Shown here one piece after another: positions 13,178-15,539 of a stretch of 15,539 nt of DNA (within the stretch, counting starts at the first letter, position 1; every line of letters starts with the position of its first letter). The position numbers and the translations under genes were made by a program. This DNA is from JAQIBY01 sp034721855 (GTDB lineage: Bacteria; Bacteroidota; Bacteroidia; Bacteroidales; ML635J-15). The stretch covers positions 1 to 15,539 of the forward strand of contig JAYENB010000141.1 of NCBI GenBank assembly GCA_034721855.1. Reading direction: 5' to 3'. The notes under the pieces are model-generated. The model had not been told where the DNA came from. It saw only the letters and a list, made by a program, of their open reading frames with translations, and made no database searches.

Positions 13178-14989
13178 TTATTTACCGATGGATTCCTTAA
13201 TAAGTTTGGCTTTACTTTTTCCTACTATTTTTTCCAGTTCCGAAACGGGTTGTTTTCGTATGCGTTCAATTGAACCAAATTCACTTAGCAACATCTCAGC
13301 AGTTTTTTTTCCGATACCAGAGATATTTGTAAGGTCGGATGTGATGAATGCTTTGCTGCGTTTGTTGCGGTGGAAAGCAATTCCAAAACGGTGAGCTTCA
13401 TCACGGGCATGTTGTATAAGTTTTAGTGATTCGCTGTTTTTATCTAAATACAACGGCACCGGGTCTTTAGGAAAAAATATTTCTTCCAGCCGTTTGGCAA
13501 TGCCAATAATGGTGATTTTTTTGTCAAGCTGTAAATTTTTTAAGCCTTTTACAGCAGCACTTAATTGACCTTTGCCACCATCTATGATGATCAGTTGGGG
13601 GAGGCTTTGCTTTTCCCCGAGTAAGCGTTTGTACCTGCGTGTGATTACCTCGCTCATTGAAGCATAGTCATCGGGCCCTGAAACGGATTTTATGTTGTAA
13701 TGCCGGTATGCTTTTTTTTGTGGCCGCCCGTTTTTAAAAACAACGCATGCAGCCACCGGATGATGTCCCTGTATGTTGCTGTTGTCAAAACATTCGACGT
13801 GTGTGGGAAGGCTGTCCATCTTAAGGTCGGATTGCAGCGTTTCAAGAATGCGTTGCCGGTGTTTTTCCGGATTGGTGTGTTCAATTTGCTTGTGTTTTTC
13901 CAGCATTGCGTATTTTGCGTTGCGCTCAGATAAATCAAGTAGCTTTTTTTTGTCCCCCCGTTGTGGAACAGTCAGTTTCATGCCTTCTGGAACAAATTGC
14001 AATTCCATGGAAACAAGTGCTTCCTTGGCGCTGCTGTTTACTTTATCACGGATTTCATGCATGGCTGTAGCCAGGATGTCTTCAGGCCGTTCATCTATGC
14101 GTTTCCTAATCTCCTGTGTGTGCGTTTGAATGATGGAGCCATTTGATATCCGTAAATAGTTGATAAAGCTGAAATGTTGATCTTCTGCAAAGCCAAACAC
14201 ATCAATCTTATCCAGTTTCGGATTGACAATGGTGGATTTTGCTTTGTAATTGTTTATCAACTCTATCTTTTGCCGTATCGATTCTGCCTCTTCAAATTTA
14301 TATTCAACCGCTTTGCTTTCCATTTGCTTTTGCATGTAGTGCTGTACATCGTTAAGGTTCCCTTTGATGATGTTTCGCACATTATCAATGTTTGCATCGT
14401 AATCGGCTTTGCTTTGCAATCCTTCGCAGGGGGCAAGGCAGTTCCCGATATGATATTCTAAGCAGCGCTTGTATTTCCCTGCTTTGATGTTTTTCTCGCT
14501 CAAGCTGTATTTACATGTGCGTAGCGGGTAAAGTTGACGTATGAAATCAAGCAGTGTACGCACCATGCGCACGGATGTATAAGGGCCATAATATTCAGAG
14601 CCGTCTTTAATCACATTTCGTGTGAGAAACACACGGGGGAAAGGCTCGTTTTTTATCACTAGCCAGGGATAGGTTTTGTCATCCTTCAGCATCACATTGT
14701 ACCGTGGCTGATGTTCTTTGATTAAGCTGTTTTCCAGCAACAAAGCATCGATTTCTGTTTCAACCACCGTGTGCTTAATATCATCAATGCGTTTGACCAT
14801 CACAGCAGTGCGGTTGTTCTCGTGTTTTTTGGTAAAATAGCTGCTGACCCGTTTTTTAAGGTTTTTGGCTTTCCCCACATACAGCAATCTGTTGTTTCTG
14901 TCGTAAAACTGATATATACCCGGTTTCTCCGGTAAAAGTTTTACCAGTTCCCGCGCCTGATGGTATGTGTTGTTTCGTTTTGTCAACAT
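13178..14989 (-). CDS. uvrC: excinuclease ABC subunit C
   Basis: A 603-residue nuclease that makes both incisions beside a DNA lesion bound by UvrA/UvrB. Domains in order: GIY-YIG endonuclease for the 3' cut (GIY 24-26, YVG 37-39, E86); a Cys-rich segment with C159, C176, C184 and C188, matching the four Cys reported to bind an Fe-S cluster in E. coli UvrC; the UVR motif for UvrB binding (about 216-248); the RNase H-like endonuclease for the 5' cut (FDNSNIQG with D402, GPDDYASM around D440/D441, IDGGKGQ with D470, DEAHRFG with H533); and a C-terminal helix-hairpin-helix (ISGIGKKTAEMLLSEFG, 557-572). Length is normal for the family. The ATG at 14989 is the only start that keeps the N-terminal segment typical of Bacteroidota UvrC. 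Four 10-bp repeats lie 58-98 bases upstream. Confidence 0.95.
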   Translation of the reverse strand: MLTKRNNTYHQARELVKLLPEKPGIYQFYDRNNRLLYVGKAKNLKKRVSSYFTKKHENNRTAVMVKRIDDIKHTVVETEIDALLLENSLIKEHQPRYNVMLKDDKTYPWLVIKNEPFPRVFLTRNVIKDGSEYYGPYTSVRMVRTLLDFIRQLYPLRTCKYSLSEKNIKAGKYKRCLEYHIGNCLAPCEGLQSKADYDANIDNVRNIIKGNLNDVQHYMQKQMESKAVEYKFEEAESIRQKIELINNYKAKSTIVNPKLDKIDVFGFAEDQHFSFINYLRISNGSIIQTHTQEIRKRIDERPEDILATAMHEIRDKVNSSAKEALVSMELQFVPEGMKLTVPQRGDKKKLLDLSERNAKYAMLEKHKQIEHTNPEKHRQRILETLQSDLKMDSLPTHVECFDNSNIQGHHPVAACVVFKNGRPQKKAYRHYNIKSVSGPDDYASMSEVITRRYKRLLGEKQSLPQLIIIDGGKGQLSAAVKGLKNLQLDKKITIIGIAKRLEEIFFPKDPVPLYLDKNSESLKLIQHARDEAHRFGIAFHRNKRSKAFITSDLTNISGIGKKTAEMLLSEFGSIERIRKQPVSELEKIVGKSKAKLIKESIGK

Positions 14990-15004
14990 GTGTTGTTTGC
15001 GATA

Positions 15005-15012
15005 CCAATATA
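15005..15012 (-). promoter_or_regulatory. possible -7 element TATATTGG of uvrC
   Basis: On the minus strand TATATTGG differs by one base from TAnnTTTG and ends 16 bases before the uvrC ATG. The mismatch and lack of a clear -33 element make this tentative. Confidence 0.25.
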
Positions 15013-15047
15013 CGAATTATCTCCGGAAGCAGAATGGTGTTACAGTT

Positions 15048-15087
15048 AATAACGGTTAACATCGGTTAATATCGGTTAAAAACGGTT
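15048..15087. repeat. four tandem 10-bp repeats (AAnAnCGGTT)
   Basis: AATAACGGTT, AACATCGGTT, AATATCGGTT and AAAAACGGTT follow one another without gaps. CGGTT and the leading AA are invariant while two inner positions vary. The period is close to one turn of the helix, so the four CGGTT cores face the same side of the DNA. They lie upstream of uvrC. Confidence 0.75.
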
Positions 15088-15376
15088 GCGCTATGTTTTA
15101 TTTCATAGAAAACCAACTTTTTTAAAAGTAACCGATTTGTAATTACTCAGTGCTAAGGCATTGTTACAAAATAACCTTAACTATTCAGATGCATACAATT
15201 GATACCAACTGTTACCGCTGACATGCCTGACTGCGGGCAGGGAAATGAAAAAAAAGTAACATCTTAATATCCACAGATAATACATAAAATGAACAATAGA
15301 ATAATGAGTCCACTCCAAAAAGTCACAAAACATAAACTTGCTTAGAATGGCGTAAAAATTCGTTTATCAAGATAAT
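15088..15376. other. intergenic stretch upstream of uvrC without a gene
   Basis: AT-rich, with stops in all frames. Short points of note are GTTACAAAATAAC-like pieces near 15163-15175, a G+C-rich spot TGCCTGACTGCGGGCA (15224-15239) that can form a 4-bp stem, and GAGTCCACTC (15306-15315), a near-perfect short palindrome that may mark the end of an element running to the right. Confidence 0.4.
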
Positions 15377-15539
15377 TTACAATTTTAGTTTTTTATACGA
15401 TTCTAAACGCACTAAATTAAGAATTAGAAAAATAAAATCAACAAAAATGCCAAAATGTAAAGCATTTCGCACATTTGCTTCTATTTTTTGACATTCTTTT
15501 ATCAAATTGCTTGCTATTCGGACAAAGTTTATCCATAAA
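15377..15539 (-). CDS. C-terminal end of a gene cut by the window edge, possibly a transposase
   Basis: On the minus strand a frame is open from the window edge to TAA at 15379-15377, giving 53 residues that include NFVRIASNLIKECQ, then a hydrophobic stretch FGIFVDFIFLIL and a basic end ESYKKLKL. In DNA this rich in A and T a random open run of this length is uncommon but not rare. About 62 bases after the stop lies GAGTCCACTCC, and such a short non-coding tail ending in a palindromic motif is what the end of an insertion sequence looks like. The family is not recognised; an IS transposase tail is an inference. Confidence 0.35.
   Translation of the reverse strand, partial: LWINFVRIASNLIKECQKIEANVRNALHFGIFVDFIFLILNLVRLESYKKLKL

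Noticed and set aside
15441..15536. Minus-strand 32-codon frame starting ATG at 15536 with two C-x-x-C-like Cys
   Set aside because: It is short, has no family match, and competes with a longer open frame running off the edge.

Overview
The window is ordinary chromosomal DNA from a member of the Bacteroidota, with a few small accessory insertions. The evidence is the AT-rich composition, weak or absent Shine-Dalgarno sites, TAnnTTTG-type -7 promoter elements (352-359 plus strand; 4057-4064 minus strand), a DUF4369/TlpA-type lipoprotein, a two-repeat ~940-residue M16 peptidase, a 472-residue SahH and a Bacteroidota-style UvrC. The genus cannot be read from the sequence.

Layout. The left edge (1-400) carries the possible tail of a plus-strand gene, two identical CCCCGAAGGGG hairpins and a CGTGC-rich repeat. 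A secreted M16 peptidase follows (401-3214, +) with a terminator. Next, on the minus strand, comes a small toxin-antitoxin module (antitoxin 3797-4039, RelE/ParE-type toxin 3493-3806). The toxin reading frame is broken by one base at an A8 tract that also forms a dnaX-type slippery heptamer. A tightly overlapping minus-strand operon occupies 9176 to 4326: a thioredoxin-fold lipoprotein, an M1 metallopeptidase with a probable C-terminal beta-barrel, and an LpxH-type UDP-diacylglucosamine pyrophosphatase. The second and third genes both start with TTG inside or on the end of the gene before. All three products concern the envelope.

Divergent from that operon is ribF (9248-10237, +), whose last codons are made of a CGTGC-type intergenic repeat. 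A truncated four-helix-bundle (S23) gene lies next, bracketed by inverted AATTGACCTAATT-type repeats, then sahH (10663-12081, +). A 415-base stretch with little recognisable content precedes a secreted protein of unknown function (12497-13156, +), which converges on uvrC (13178-14989, -). Upstream of uvrC are four 10-bp repeats in tandem. At the right edge a minus-strand frame runs off the window and may be the tail of a gene, possibly a transposase.

The housekeeping genes (uvrC repair, sahH methyl cycle, ribF FMN/FAD synthesis, lpxH lipid A) are intact by all motifs visible. The accessory pieces (TA module, S23 remnant, repeats, right-edge frame) fill the gaps between them. No clearly new multi-gene system was found. 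The most interesting signals are the frame-disrupted toxin, the peptidase-barrel fusion in the overlapping envelope operon, and the repeats.
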